A stretch of 64,000 nucleotides of DNA from positions 1 to 64,000 of the forward strand of contig CATVXH010000011.1 of NCBI GenBank assembly GCA_958347955.1, written 5' to 3'. The notes under the pieces were generated by a model, which was not told where the DNA came from, did not search any database, and worked only from the letters and a program-made list of their open reading frames with translations. Source of the DNA: an uncultured Sutterella sp. (GTDB taxonomy: Bacteria > Pseudomonadota > Gammaproteobacteria > Burkholderiales > Burkholderiaceae_F). Shown here in pieces: positions 18,916 to 28,164 of this stretch. The first letter of the stretch is position 1. Every line of letters starts with the position of its first letter. The position numbers and the translations under genes are program-made.

Positions 18916-20169
18916 TCATCGGCTCTCACCGATGATCACTTCGATGGGTTCCTGCTGCTGACCGGCGCGATGGATTGACTCCATCCGCCGATTCACTCGA
19001 GCTCGGCCTTCTTCGCCGAGCTCCCCACAGGCTGACATGCGCTGCCCGCGCACCTTGATATTTCTTGCTCCCACTACGTCGGCATTGTCCTGATAACCGC
19101 ATGCCACACACTGAAAACTTGCCTGGCTCTTGCGGTTCTCTTTTGACTCATGCCCGCATAGCGGACAAGTTCGAGAAGTGTATTGAGGCGCTACCTTGAT
19201 GACCGTACCTCCTCTTTGCTCACACTTCCACTGCAGTCGTTGAAAAAATTTCCCCCAGGCCTGATCCAATATCGCTCGGTTTAAGCCTGATTTTTGCCTC
19301 ACGTTGTGTCCGGGGTCTTCCATCGTCCCTGCGGCACTGTCTGTCATGTTCTTTATTCTCAAGTCTTCTCGATAGATCACAGCGTGTTTTTTGCTCAGAT
19401 CCAACGCCACTTTATTGATAAAGTCCTGACGGATGTTCCCAATCCGCTGATGCAGCTTCGCCACCTTCTGTTGGGCTTTTTTCCAATTACTGCTGAATTT
19501 TTCCTTTCGCGATAACCCCCTTTGCAATTGCGCCAATTTCTTTAAATGTTTTTTAAGCGCATCGCAGGGGGCAATCTGTGTTCCGTCCGAGAGCGTACAA
19601 AACCACACCACTCCCATATCCATCCCGACTTCATCGCCGTTATGTTTGGGGATTTCTTTTTCGTACTCCGTTTGAATGGAGACATACCATCCATCGGCTT
19701 TACGCATCACCGTGACATTTTTCGCTTTCCCTTCGATGTATCGGCTGCGTCTGTATTTCACAAAGCCGATTCCGGGCAGATAAATCTGTTTGCCAGTCTC
19801 ATCGATTTTAAAACCCTGCGGATAACGGAATCCGTCCGATGTGCCGAACTTTTTGTGATAAACCGGAAAATCTGCACGACCGGAAAAGAAATTCGAATAA
19901 GCCCGAGAGAGATCTTTCATCGACTGCTGAAGGCACTGCGAGTAGCATTCCGACAACCAAGGCAGTTCAGGATCTTTTTTCCACTCAGGCAACAAGGCAG
20001 ACAGATTTTTATAAGTGGGGTGTTTTCCGGTTTTACTCTCGTATTGCTCTTTAGCCCAAGTTAAGCCCTTGTTATAAACAAAGCGGCAACAGCCGGCAAA
20101 GCGAGACATTAATCGAGCTTGACGGCCGTTAGGTTTGAGCTTGAAGAGAAAACCTTGGCGGAACAACAT
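18916..20169 (-). CDS. tnpB: TnpB, RNA-guided nuclease of IS605 family
   Basis: A 417-residue TnpB. It is an RNA-guided DNA endonuclease that helps keep the transposon by cutting donor sites lacking it. The RuvC-like active site is complete: Asp184 (VGMDMG), Glu268 (YREDL) and Asp364 (QDNADVVGARN). The zinc finger is intact (Cys335, Cys338, Cys354, Cys357). Start taken at ATG 20169 (MLFRQGFLFKLKPNGRQ), the usual first residues of the family; the longer frame would overlap tnpA. The C-terminal tail after residue 375 is less conserved and overlaps the region where the guide RNA is normally made. Confidence 0.92.
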   Translation of the reverse strand: MLFRQGFLFKLKPNGRQARLMSRFAGCCRFVYNKGLTWAKEQYESKTGKHPTYKNLSALLPEWKKDPELPWLSECYSQCLQQSMKDLSRAYSNFFSGRADFPVYHKKFGTSDGFRYPQGFKIDETGKQIYLPGIGFVKYRRSRYIEGKAKNVTVMRKADGWYVSIQTEYEKEIPKHNGDEVGMDMGVVWFCTLSDGTQIAPCDALKKHLKKLAQLQRGLSRKEKFSSNWKKAQQKVAKLHQRIGNIRQDFINKVALDLSKKHAVIYREDLRIKNMTDSAAGTMEDPGHNVRQKSGLNRAILDQAWGKFFQRLQWKCEQRGGTVIKVAPQYTSRTCPLCGHESKENRKSQASFQCVACGYQDNADVVGARNIKVRGQRMSACGELGEEGRARVNRRMESIHRAGQQQEPIEVIIGESR

Positions 20170-20208
20170 GGAATAAAATTGTACTTGGTCTATAGAGGAG
20201 AATTCAAG

Positions 20209-20622
20209 ATGAGTGAGTCTGAAATTCGGCATGGTAGGCACTGTGTATTTCAGATGCATGTGCACTTGGTCTTTGTGACAAAATACAGACGGAAAGTCTT
20301 TACGAAAGAAATACTTGCGGATTTAAGAGATACATTTGACTCGGTGTGTCGTGATTTTGAAAGTGAACTGGTGGAGTTGGACGGAGAAAATGATCACGTC
20401 CATTTACTAGTGACGTATCCTCCGAAAGTGTCGGTAGCGAAATTGGTGAACAGTCTTAAGGGCGTGTCCAGCCGGATGATTCGACGTATGGGTCATGAGA
20501 GTATTCAAAAGCAACTCTGGAAAGGAGCGCTGTGGTCACCGTCGTACTTTGCAGCCAGTTGTGGAGGAGCTCCGCTATCTATCATTAAACAGTACATTGA
20601 ACAACAAAATACGCCTCAATAG
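20209..20622 (+). CDS. tnpA: TnpA, Y1 HUH transposase of IS200/IS605
   Basis: A 137-residue single-strand transposase with the HUH motif (His63-Val-His65) and the catalytic tyrosine in IIKQYIEQQ (Tyr129). It works as a dimer, cutting and rejoining lagging-strand DNA at the hairpin ends. ATG 20209 is supported by GAGGAG at 20195-20200; upstream in-frame codons belong to the tnpB start region. It diverges from tnpB with the two starts only 39 bp apart, so the promoters must overlap the coding starts. Confidence 0.93.
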   Translation: MSESEIRHGRHCVFQMHVHLVFVTKYRRKVFTKEILADLRDTFDSVCRDFESELVELDGENDHVHLLVTYPPKVSVAKLVNSLKGVSSRMIRRMGHESIQKQLWKGALWSPSYFAASCGGAPLSIIKQYIEQQNTPQ

Positions 20623-20649
20623 CCGATTAAAATCGGCGTTCCTTATATC

Positions 20650-20669
20650 CTCGGCATGAATGCCGGGGC
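20650..20669 (+). repeat. IS605 left-end hairpin (tnpA side)
   Basis: CCTCGGCATGAATGCCGGGG, an imperfect inverted repeat followed by CTTTACGG, the usual left-end context of these elements. The ATG inside it creates an artificial start for the downstream open frame. Confidence 0.8.
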
Positions 20670-20673
20670 TTTA

Positions 20674-21778
20674 CGGAACTTGCGGTAAAGCAAAAGCCAA
20701 AAAGCTCTACAAGTTGTTGGTTGAAGAATTGCGCCGCAGAATTGCGGAAATTCAGAAAAATGACGCCAACCTCATTGGCGAGCCTGATGAGATCATTGGT
20801 TTGTATACCTCAGTTTTCTTGGATGAAATGAAGCAAAGGCGAAAAATTTGCTCAAAAAATTCCAAATGGGCGGATTTTTATTTTTTAAGCCGTGTAATCG
20901 GTTCTTGCACCAATGCCCGAGAGAAAAGAAACGTTTTTAAATCATATTTCGGCGATTTTTTGCACTCCGAGGATGTTAAGTCAAATATTGAATTGCCATG
21001 GATGACCAAGCGCGAAGCAATGCCCAATGAATACGGTTATTGGGACTTTATGTTTCAGTTGCTGCAATCGGATCGGTTAAGCAATGACAGAAGCGGTTTA
21101 AGTCAGATTCTTTTCGAGTTTGATGTGGAGAAAATTGCTCACACTAACAAGAGCGAACTTTTGGAAAGTTTTCGCTGCCGTGCTAAGTCCAATGTGAAAG
21201 TCTATAACGATGCCCTATGGAAGAAGGCAGACGAAATACCTTTTGAGCCTAAAAAATACAATTGCAATTCTTTCCGAGAAGGCGGCTTGTTTTCTATTTT
21301 GGCAGATTGTTTGGTTAAATCTTGCGATTATGTCCGCGATCAAGGTGGAAGTGCCCGGTGGTTGAGTTCTTTGGATGAAAAACTTGATGTTCGCAATCCG
21401 AATGTTAAGAATAATGCTGATGAGCTGTGTAGAGAGACCGATAATTGGCCGGGCTATGGGCCTGCGCTCTCCGAGGACTTCTTCAAAGACATGGGTTTTG
21501 ATTTTTTTGGAAAACCGGACCGTCATGTCATCGCGGTATTGCAAGATTTGAATATTCCTCTTGGTGACAAACCTGAAGAAAACGTCAATAATTTTTTGAA
21601 TCACTTTGCGCATCAAGTCGGCAGTGGCGTCTCTGCGAATCAAATTGACAAAATCATTTGGCTTTTGATGAGCGGAAGATTCTACAAGCACACGACCAAG
21701 GCCTATCCTCTGAATACTCAAAAAGAAAAGAGCAACAGTTCTAAAATGTGCCGGCGCATTTTGAAAAAACTTGAGTAA
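20674..21778 (+). pseudogene. HhH-like protein, 5' end interrupted by IS605
   Basis: An open frame of about 370 codons, read from inside the IS end (TCGKAKAKKLYKLLVEELRR). The body is a soluble helical protein. Near the C-terminus GYGPALSEDFFKDMGF then GKPDRHV and IDKIIWLLMSGRFY resemble helix-hairpin-helix DNA glycosylase-like proteins, though no catalytic Lys/Asp is certain. On the other side of the IS, ATG 18848 (MRTAQFDLI) follows GGAGGCCACTGGAGG and could be the original start, so the gene was probably split close to its 5' end. Whether the downstream part is still expressed is unknown. Family call tentative. Confidence 0.5.
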
Positions 21779-21984
21779 CAAGTCATTAGACACTATTTCA
21801 GAAGCGCTCGTATGAGACGGCCAGACAGCGTTTGCTTGGTTTTTCTTGGCGCTAATCAATCGTGACCTAAAGCCGCTGTGTCGTTTAAGTCAAAATTTTA
21901 TTGAGAAGCCGGCGAGTCTTTGAATTTTTTGGGCATTTCGGACTAGACTGTTTCTAAGTTTGTGCCTACACGCTTTGGTCATTT

Positions 21985-23370
21985 GTGCAAAAAAACGACT
22001 CCGCCTCAGTAACCAAAGACGCCAACCGCACCTATCGGAAAATGACCGAGGAGGCGGTGGCGCCGCTTGTGGCTAAATTGGGTGTGCCCACGATGCTATC
22101 TATGCTCGTGACGGCGCTCTACAGCACGGCTTCCACGTATTATGTTTCTTATTTGGGAACTTCCGCCGTGGGTGCCATGGGGGTTGTTTTTGCGCTTCAA
22201 ACGATTATTCAGGCGATCGGCATCATGATAGGGCAAGGGTGCGCGGCGCAAACCTCTCGCCTTTTGGGCGCCAGGGACTATCCTAAAGCCAACACGCTGG
22301 CTTCTTCCGGTCTTTTTCTTTCGCTTTTGTTTTCATCGGTTTTCGCGCTTTGCGCTTGGGCGGCCTTGAAAACGCTGCTAAGTTCAATGGGCGCCACCGA
22401 GACGATTTTGCCTTACGCGCGGATCTATGCGGAAATCATTTTGCTTGCCTGTCCCTTTATGGCGGCGTCATACACACTGAATAATCTGCTGCGTTCAGAG
22501 GGCCTGGCTATTGTCGGCATGATGGGATTGGGGGCGGGCGGAGTGCTCAATATCGCCGTGGCGCCGTTATTCATTTTTGTTTTTGATTGGGGGATTGCCG
22601 GAGCCGCTTGGGCTAACGCGCTCTGTCAATTCATCTCTTTTGGCATTCTTCTGAGTCACTATTGGAGAGGGCGTGGCTCCATGCACATGCATTGGGCTTG
22701 GATCTCTAAGAGTTTGTCTCTTTATGGATCGATTTTCAAAAACGGCTTGCCGTCACTGACCCGAAATCTTTTGGGCGCCGTGGCCGCCTCTGTGCTCAAT
22801 CTTATGGCCGGCCGCTATGGTGACGCCGGGGTGGCGGCAATGAGTATTGTCGGGCAAGTCATGATGATGACAAACGCCTTTTTGATCGGTCTGGGGCAAG
22901 GCTTTCAGCCTGTTTTGGGCTACAACTGGGGCGCGAAGCTTTTTGATCGAGTGAAAAAAGCCCTTGATGTGACAATCGCCATGGGCACAGGACTCATGGT
23001 TATCCTCGGGTTGCTGGGCTTTGTTTTCGCTGGGGAAATCGTGGGATTTTTTGAAGTCAACGATCCAGAAGTGATGAATATCGGAGTGCTCGCCCTGCGC
23101 CTGCAGTGTTCGGTGGCGATCATTGTGCCGGTGAATGTCATCGGCAATATGGCTTTTCAGGTGATCGGCCGCACGGCTATCGGCACGCTGCTGGCCGCAA
23201 CCCGTCAGGGCTTGTTTTTTTTGCCGCTTATTATGGTTTTGCCGGGCTACATCGGTTTGTTAGGCATTCAATCAGCTCAGCCTATCGCCGAAGTGCTGTC
23301 TTTTTTCGTTTGCGGCTTTTTCCTTTGGCATTTCAGAAAAGAAGTAGCTAACAGGATCATCTATCAATAA
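21985..23370 (+). CDS. MATE-family efflux transporter
   Basis: Second MATE protein of the window, 461 residues, twelve predicted helices in two related halves. It starts GTG 21985; ATG 22042 (MTEEAVAPLVAKLGVPTML) is an alternative with nearly the same membrane part. Motif LNNLLRSEGLAIVGMMGLGAG near 172-192 and GLGQGFQPVLGYNWGAK near 298-314 are characteristic of the family. It differs clearly from the MATE at 9.3 kb, so this is not a recent duplicate. It stands alone upstream of the TRAP genes; substrate unknown. Confidence 0.87.
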   Translation: MQKNDSASVTKDANRTYRKMTEEAVAPLVAKLGVPTMLSMLVTALYSTASTYYVSYLGTSAVGAMGVVFALQTIIQAIGIMIGQGCAAQTSRLLGARDYPKANTLASSGLFLSLLFSSVFALCAWAALKTLLSSMGATETILPYARIYAEIILLACPFMAASYTLNNLLRSEGLAIVGMMGLGAGGVLNIAVAPLFIFVFDWGIAGAAWANALCQFISFGILLSHYWRGRGSMHMHWAWISKSLSLYGSIFKNGLPSLTRNLLGAVAASVLNLMAGRYGDAGVAAMSIVGQVMMMTNAFLIGLGQGFQPVLGYNWGAKLFDRVKKALDVTIAMGTGLMVILGLLGFVFAGEIVGFFEVNDPEVMNIGVLALRLQCSVAIIVPVNVIGNMAFQVIGRTAIGTLLAATRQGLFFLPLIMVLPGYIGLLGIQSAQPIAEVLSFFVCGFFLWHFRKEVANRIIYQ

Positions 23371-23520
23371 AAAAATTATTTAACACCGTCCTTTACTAAT
23401 CAAAAAGTGCCAACTTTTTTCCGGACAAGACATCCCATAAATATCGGCTAATTAAGTGCAAAGCCCGTTATACTTAGAAGTTAATACTTTTCTATTTACT
23501 TTCCCCGGAGGAATCTTTCT

Positions 23521-24507
23521 ATGCAAACCGCTCTCAAAGCCATGTTTGTTGCGGGCGCATGCCTTGTCGCCGCGAGTTTTTCCGCTCAGGCTGCCCAGAC
23601 AATTCGATTGGCCCACACCGCGGCCACGAGCCACGCTCATCATGCCGCCGCTCTTCAGTTTGCTCAAAACGTCGAAAGCCGCACCAAGGGGGAGTTGAAA
23701 GTCGAAGTTTATGCCTCCGGTGAATTGGGTGATCAGCCCGCGCTTGCCGAACAAGTCACTATGAGCGCCTTGGACATGGCGGTGGTCTCGCTCGGCAACA
23801 TGGCCATGTATGACAAAAAACTCAATGCGATGACCGCGCCGTTTCTTTTTAAGAGCTACGATCAGGCGCACAAGGTGATTGACGATTTTGTGATGCCCTG
23901 GATGAACCAGGGACTTGCCTCATACGACGCCATGGGGTTGTCGATGTTTGACTACGGGTTCCGTCAGACGACCACCAAGGGAGTGGTTGTCAATAAAGCC
24001 GAAGATTTGAAGGGAGTGAAGATCCGCGTGCCGCCGGCCACAGGACTTTTGGCCGCCTTTGATGCGATCGGCGCCAACACCCAAAGCATCGCTTATTCGG
24101 AGCTATACACGTCGTTGAAGCAGGGCGTGGTGGTCGGCGAGGAAAATCCTGTCTTTACGATTTTGGCCGACAGCCTCTATGAAACTCAAGATCAACTTGC
24201 GATGACGAATCACTATTTTGACTGCCAGGTGCTCTTAATCAATAAGACGCTTTTTGACGGATTGCCCGCCGAGCAGCAAAAGATTTTGAAAGAAGAGGCT
24301 GTGAATGCGCAAAACCTTACGCGCAAGATGATCAGCGAAGGCGAAAGCGCCGTGGTTGAAGAGTTGAAGAAAAAAGGGATGAATGTTACCTATCCCGATC
24401 GTGAATCCTTTGTGAAGATGATGGCGCCGGCCTATGACAAGGTGGCTCAACTGGCTGGCAAAGACGCCATGCAGGAAGTTCTCAACGCGGTGAAGGCGAG
24501 CGAATAG
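23521..24507 (+). CDS. TRAP transporter solute-binding protein DctP-type
   Basis: Periplasmic receptor of a tripartite ATP-independent transporter. Residues 1-24 form a signal peptide ending SAQAA; the mature protein opens TIRLAHTAATSHAHHAAALQ, and the conserved DctP segment LKGVKIRVPPA with its carboxylate-binding Arg lies near residue 161-171. 328 residues is the standard size. GGAGGAA sits just before the ATG. Gene order is P, then M, then Q, an arrangement less usual than P-Q-M. It should bind an organic acid, but the ligand cannot be deduced. Confidence 0.93.
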   Translation: MQTALKAMFVAGACLVAASFSAQAAQTIRLAHTAATSHAHHAAALQFAQNVESRTKGELKVEVYASGELGDQPALAEQVTMSALDMAVVSLGNMAMYDKKLNAMTAPFLFKSYDQAHKVIDDFVMPWMNQGLASYDAMGLSMFDYGFRQTTTKGVVVNKAEDLKGVKIRVPPATGLLAAFDAIGANTQSIAYSELYTSLKQGVVVGEENPVFTILADSLYETQDQLAMTNHYFDCQVLLINKTLFDGLPAEQQKILKEEAVNAQNLTRKMISEGESAVVEELKKKGMNVTYPDRESFVKMMAPAYDKVAQLAGKDAMQEVLNAVKASE

Positions 24508-24536
24508 GTCGGGGAAATTAAGGGAATTTTTCAGTC

Positions 24537-25820
24537 ATGGTGATGTTTGCGATTTTTGCGGGTGTGTTGCTTCTGCTTTTGTTGGGAGTCACTACCGCGG
24601 TGACGATGGGGTTTGCCTCCATCGCGACTTTTTTAATGACGGGCGGCGACATGGCGCGGCTCTTTTTGGTCCCGCAGCGCATGTTTTCGCAAGTCTCAGG
24701 CATCACCCTGATGTCGATTCCCTTTTTCTTGCTCATGGGAAACCTCATGAGTGTGGGCGGCATCTCGCAAAGTCTTTTCGGTTTCGGCCGTGTTTGTTTG
24801 GGGCACAGGGCGGGGGGCCTGTCCAACGCCGCCATTGTTGCCTGCATTGTGATGGCCGCGATGTCGGGGTCGGCCGCGGCCTGCGCCGCCGGTATCGGCA
24901 TGATCGCCATCGCCGAAATGACCAAATCGGGCTATGACCGGGCTTTCAGCTGCGCCACCATTGCCGCGGGCGGTGCACTGGGGCCTATTATTCCGCCCTC
25001 AATCACACTCATTTTATTTGCCGGACTCACTCAAACGAGCGTCAACGCTCTTTTCGCCGCGGGCACCGTGCCGGGGTTGATTCTCGGTCTTTGTTTCATG
25101 CTCTGGTCTTCCTACGTTTGTAAAAAAGAAGGCTACACGGTCACGCCACGGGCCTCATGGGCTGAGCGTTGGCAGGGGTTTAAAGACGCGTTTTGGTCGC
25201 TTTTGACGCCTGTGATTGTGATCGGCGGCATGTTTGCGGGTCTTTTTACCGCGACTGAAGCGGCGGCGGTCGCCTCCTTTTATGTTTTTATATTGGGGCT
25301 TTTTGTTTTCAAGACGTTAAAGCTCTCGGACCTTCCCGCTATTCTCTGGAACACTGTTGAGCAGACAGCGAAAGTGATGTTTGTCATCGCCACCGCGGGC
25401 TTTTTCCAATATGTGCTTTTGTACACGAGAATTCCTCAGCAGACCATCGCTTTTGTCTCCGGAACGTTTACCTCGGTTGCGCTGGTGCTTTTGATCATCA
25501 TCGCGATTTTGGTGATCATGGGATGCTTTATGGAAGGCACAGCTATTCTTTTAATCACGGTTCCGATTTTTGTGCCAATTGCCAAGAGCTTCAATTACGA
25601 CCTCATTCAATTGGGCATCGTGATGTGCATCGCTTTGGCGGTGGGGGTGTTGACGCCTCCTGTGGGGCTAAACCTATATGTGATGGCGTCCATCACCGGT
25701 GAAAAGGTCATGGAAATCGCTAAAAAGAGCGTGGGCTATGTGCTCATCATGATCGCTGTGGCGATTGCCGTGGCGTTTATCCCTGAGTTGTCACTGGGGC
25801 TTGCGCATTGGGTGGGGTAG
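24537..25820 (+). CDS. TRAP transporter large permease DctM-type
   Basis: The 427-residue large membrane subunit that couples sodium entry to solute uptake. Typical sequences are GNLMSVGGISQSLFGF (about 64-80), the GGALGPIIPPSI loop near 142-153 and GVLTPPVGLNLYVM near 374-387, which belong to the two substrate/ion-binding hairpins. About twelve hydrophobic segments are seen. It follows the receptor gene by 29 bp and precedes the small permease by six bases, so all three form one operon. Confidence 0.95.
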   Translation: MVMFAIFAGVLLLLLLGVTTAVTMGFASIATFLMTGGDMARLFLVPQRMFSQVSGITLMSIPFFLLMGNLMSVGGISQSLFGFGRVCLGHRAGGLSNAAIVACIVMAAMSGSAAACAAGIGMIAIAEMTKSGYDRAFSCATIAAGGALGPIIPPSITLILFAGLTQTSVNALFAAGTVPGLILGLCFMLWSSYVCKKEGYTVTPRASWAERWQGFKDAFWSLLTPVIVIGGMFAGLFTATEAAAVASFYVFILGLFVFKTLKLSDLPAILWNTVEQTAKVMFVIATAGFFQYVLLYTRIPQQTIAFVSGTFTSVALVLLIIIAILVIMGCFMEGTAILLITVPIFVPIAKSFNYDLIQLGIVMCIALAVGVLTPPVGLNLYVMASITGEKVMEIAKKSVGYVLIMIAVAIAVAFIPELSLGLAHWVG

Positions 25821-25826
25821 TGTGTG

Positions 25827-26321
25827 ATGCTGAATTTCCTTAAAACCGTCGATCATTGGGTGAGCCGCGTCACGCGCTTCATATGCGTTGTGGCGCTGGC
25901 GGCGATCGTCATCATGTTTTTGGCCAATGTCTTCGTTCGCTTTGTGCCGATCTATAACTTCACCCAAACCGATGATTGGATCAAGATATGTTTGATTTGG
26001 ATGATTTTCTTGGGCGCTCAGGAGCTTGTGCGCACGCGCAATCACTTTGTGGTTGAAGTGCTCACCGAAAGGCTGAGGGGCAACGCCGGTCGAATTTGCC
26101 GTATTCTTGTCTGCGCGATCGAGTTGACAACCTACGTCATCATCTGTTGGTACGGCTGGGTGTGGGTGATGCGGTCGCACGCTTACATGCAGTCCATTCC
26201 CTGGATGCAGGAAAAGGTGGCCTATGTGGCGATCCCCGTGAGCGCCTTTTTCATGTCCTGCTATGCGCTCAGAGACTTTATCTTGGCTCTAATTGGGCGC
26301 TATGACGATTTTAATGATTAA
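25827..26321 (+). CDS. TRAP transporter small permease DctQ-type
   Basis: The 164-residue small subunit with four predicted membrane helices, needed as partner of the DctM protein. The segment DWIKICLIWMIFLGAQELVR, about residues 50-69, is the family signature (usually E-x-x-x-R in helix 2). Start is ATG 25827, directly after the DctM stop; the GTG three bases earlier is equivalent. It closes the P-M-Q operon. A GC-rich inverted repeat about 105 bp downstream may end the transcript. Confidence 0.9.
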   Translation: MLNFLKTVDHWVSRVTRFICVVALAAIVIMFLANVFVRFVPIYNFTQTDDWIKICLIWMIFLGAQELVRTRNHFVVEVLTERLRGNAGRICRILVCAIELTTYVIICWYGWVWVMRSHAYMQSIPWMQEKVAYVAIPVSAFFMSCYALRDFILALIGRYDDFND

Positions 26322-26633
26322 AAATCTGTTTTTTAGTTTTCAATAGTTTCTGTTGAACTTTGAAATTTGCCAGTGCGCGAGGAGCTGTCGGAAGTATCTC
26401 AAAGTCTCTTGTAATTTAACCATGGGGCGGAATTCAGAAAATGTTCAATTCCGCTCCTAAGTTAAGAATAATTAAGCCTCTCGTGTTCTCCGGCTTGCGC
26501 CGACTTCCCCTTGTCAAAAAGATTCCGGATTCGAATGGTTGCATGTTGAATCGTTTCTTATTTTTCAACGTCAATTTTTTCAAAACGAGTTTGCAATATG
26601 GTCGGATTTTAGGAAAAAGTGTTCTTTTAAGTT
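26322..26633. other. Gap after the TRAP operon
   Basis: No gene is supported here. It contains an inverted repeat GGCGGAATT...AATTCCGCTCC at about 26425-26458 without a T run, which could weakly end the TRAP transcript. A 64-codon open frame at 26441 has no ribosome-binding site and overlaps the hairpin. Confidence 0.4.
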
Positions 26634-26721
26634 AAAAAGTCCCATAAAAAAATGTTAATTTTTATAAAAAGTCGCTGTAAAAAATGTTAAACGATATGAT
26701 AAAGTAACTTTAAAAAATGAC
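26634..26721 (+). repeat. Three ~23-bp direct repeats at 32-33 bp spacing
   Basis: Units AAAAAGTCCCATAAAAAAATG (26634 onward), AAAAAGTCGCTGTAAAAAATG (26666 onward) and TAAAGTAACTTTAAAAAATG (about 26699 onward), starting 32 and 33 bp apart, i.e. three helical turns. The last ends 21 bp before the ATPase ATG. A related triple array occurs at 31271-31358. Phased repeats in a promoter suggest cooperative binding of a regulator, perhaps the ATPase itself. Confidence 0.75.
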
Positions 26722-26741
26722 GAAATGTGGAATAACTACTT

Positions 26742-28061
26742 ATGCTTAAAAGAAAAATAGAAAATTTGTTGTCGGAATGGCTTAATAACGAAAACCGTAA
26801 TCCACTAATAGTGAAAGGTTGTCGTCAATGCGGCAAAACCTTTTCCGTCCTTCGTTTTGCCCGTGAACACTATAAGTATGTTGTTTATCTGAATTTTTTT
26901 GAAAACCCGGATTACAAGTCCATCTTTGATGGAGCGCTTAGTGTTGATAATGTGGTGCTGATGATGAGCGCCTTTGTTGGTGGCGATGTTCGTTTTGTGC
27001 CTCGTGAGACAGTGATTATCCTTGATGAAATTCAGGAGTGTCCAAGAGCGCGAGCCGCACTGAAATTTTTCAAATTGGACGGGCGATTTGATGTATTGGC
27101 AACGGGGTCGTTATTGGGAATCAATGGTTACCGTTCCCAGGATTATTCGGTCCCTGTTGGCTACGAAACAATTGTTGATATGTTTCCTCTTGATTTTGAG
27201 GAGTTTCTTTGGGCCAACGGAATTGAAGCGCCTCTTATTGATCATTTGAAAAAGTGTTTGAACGATGTAAAGGCAATACCTGAAGCGTTGCATCAGCGAC
27301 TGAGGAATTTATTGCTGCAGTACGTTGTTGTTGGCGGCATGCCGCATATTGTGGATCAATTTGTCAGAGAGAAAAACATTGCATTGGTTCGACAGGAACA
27401 GAAGCTGCTTATCCGTTCATTTAAGGATGATATGGTGAAGTATGCAATCGGTGCCGATAAATCCCGAATTCGCGAGTGCTTTGAGTCTATTCCTCAGCAA
27501 TTGGCCAAGGACAATAAAAAATTTCAGTTCTCCTTAATTAAAAAGGGTGGCAGATCCAGTCAGTATGTCGGATGCTTGCAATGGTTGGAGGACACGGGGC
27601 TTGTCAAGCGATGCTACAACTTAAACCTTCCGGAATTGCCACTGGAAGGCAATGCTTGTCGTGATAAATTCAAGGTTTACATGGTCGATACCGGGCTTTT
27701 TGTCAGTATGCTGGAAGACGGAACGGAAGTGGACATTCTTAAGGGCAATCTTTATGGGTATAAGGGGGCGATTTTTGAAAATTTAGTGGCCGATTTCTTT
27801 GTCAAGATGAAGCGTCCGCTTTACTACTTCCAAAAAGAGAACGGGCTGGAAGTTGATTTTGTCATGCGCTACAAAGGTGAAGCTGTTTTGTTAGAGGTTA
27901 AGGCGACTACAGGCAACGCTAAAAGTCTAAAAACCGTTTTCAAGCACCCTGAAAAATATCATGTGAACTCAGCCGTCAAATTGGGAGATTACAACATCGG
28001 CGAAAAGGGGAAGATTTTGACTTTGCCGGTGTATATGGGATTTTTGTTGACAGAGCGTTAA
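26742..28061 (+). CDS. AAA ATPase with DUF4143 domain
   Basis: A 439-residue member of the bacterial AAA_14/DUF4143 family. Walker A is VKGCRQCGKTFS (about residues 24-35), Walker B IILDEIQE near 90, sensor region VLATGSLLGIN near 118. The middle holds a winged-helix region (SQYVGCLQWLEDTGLVKRC), and the C-terminal third is a restriction-endonuclease-like fold with GLEVDFVMRYKGEAVLLEVKAT (D...ExK pattern). These proteins are abundant in gut anaerobes; no function is firmly established. It lies directly upstream of a phase-variable autotransporter and carries three phased repeats in its promoter. A broken copy of its promoter and first codons precedes the next autotransporter. Confidence 0.82.
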   Translation: MLKRKIENLLSEWLNNENRNPLIVKGCRQCGKTFSVLRFAREHYKYVVYLNFFENPDYKSIFDGALSVDNVVLMMSAFVGGDVRFVPRETVIILDEIQECPRARAALKFFKLDGRFDVLATGSLLGINGYRSQDYSVPVGYETIVDMFPLDFEEFLWANGIEAPLIDHLKKCLNDVKAIPEALHQRLRNLLLQYVVVGGMPHIVDQFVREKNIALVRQEQKLLIRSFKDDMVKYAIGADKSRIRECFESIPQQLAKDNKKFQFSLIKKGGRSSQYVGCLQWLEDTGLVKRCYNLNLPELPLEGNACRDKFKVYMVDTGLFVSMLEDGTEVDILKGNLYGYKGAIFENLVADFFVKMKRPLYYFQKENGLEVDFVMRYKGEAVLLEVKATTGNAKSLKTVFKHPEKYHVNSAVKLGDYNIGEKGKILTLPVYMGFLLTER

Positions 28062-28164
28062 ATAATGATGAATTTTTAGGTATTTTCGATTGATAGGTAC
28101 TTTTAACTATATGATAAATTGAGGAATTATGAATTTTTGAAACTTCTTGACCATAAGCAAACAA

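Larger units (their letters stand above)
18871..20680. mobile_element. Complete IS605-type insertion sequence
   Basis: Divergent tnpA and tnpB with subterminal hairpins at both ends: CCCCGTCGTGAACGACGGGG (about 18884-18903) beyond the tnpB 3' end and CCTCGGCATGAATGCCGGGG (about 20650-20669) beyond the tnpA 3' end. The ends carry the familiar GACATCCTCCCC and TTCCTTATATCC...GGGGCTTTACGG contexts. This is the IS605 layout (tnpA reading to the left end, tnpB to the right end). Such elements leave no target duplication, so exact edges are approximate. Both genes look intact, so the element may be active. Confidence 0.9.

Noticed and set aside
26441..26635. 64-codon open frame after the TRAP operon
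   Set aside because: It overlaps an inverted repeat, lacks a start signal, and its composition is not protein-like.
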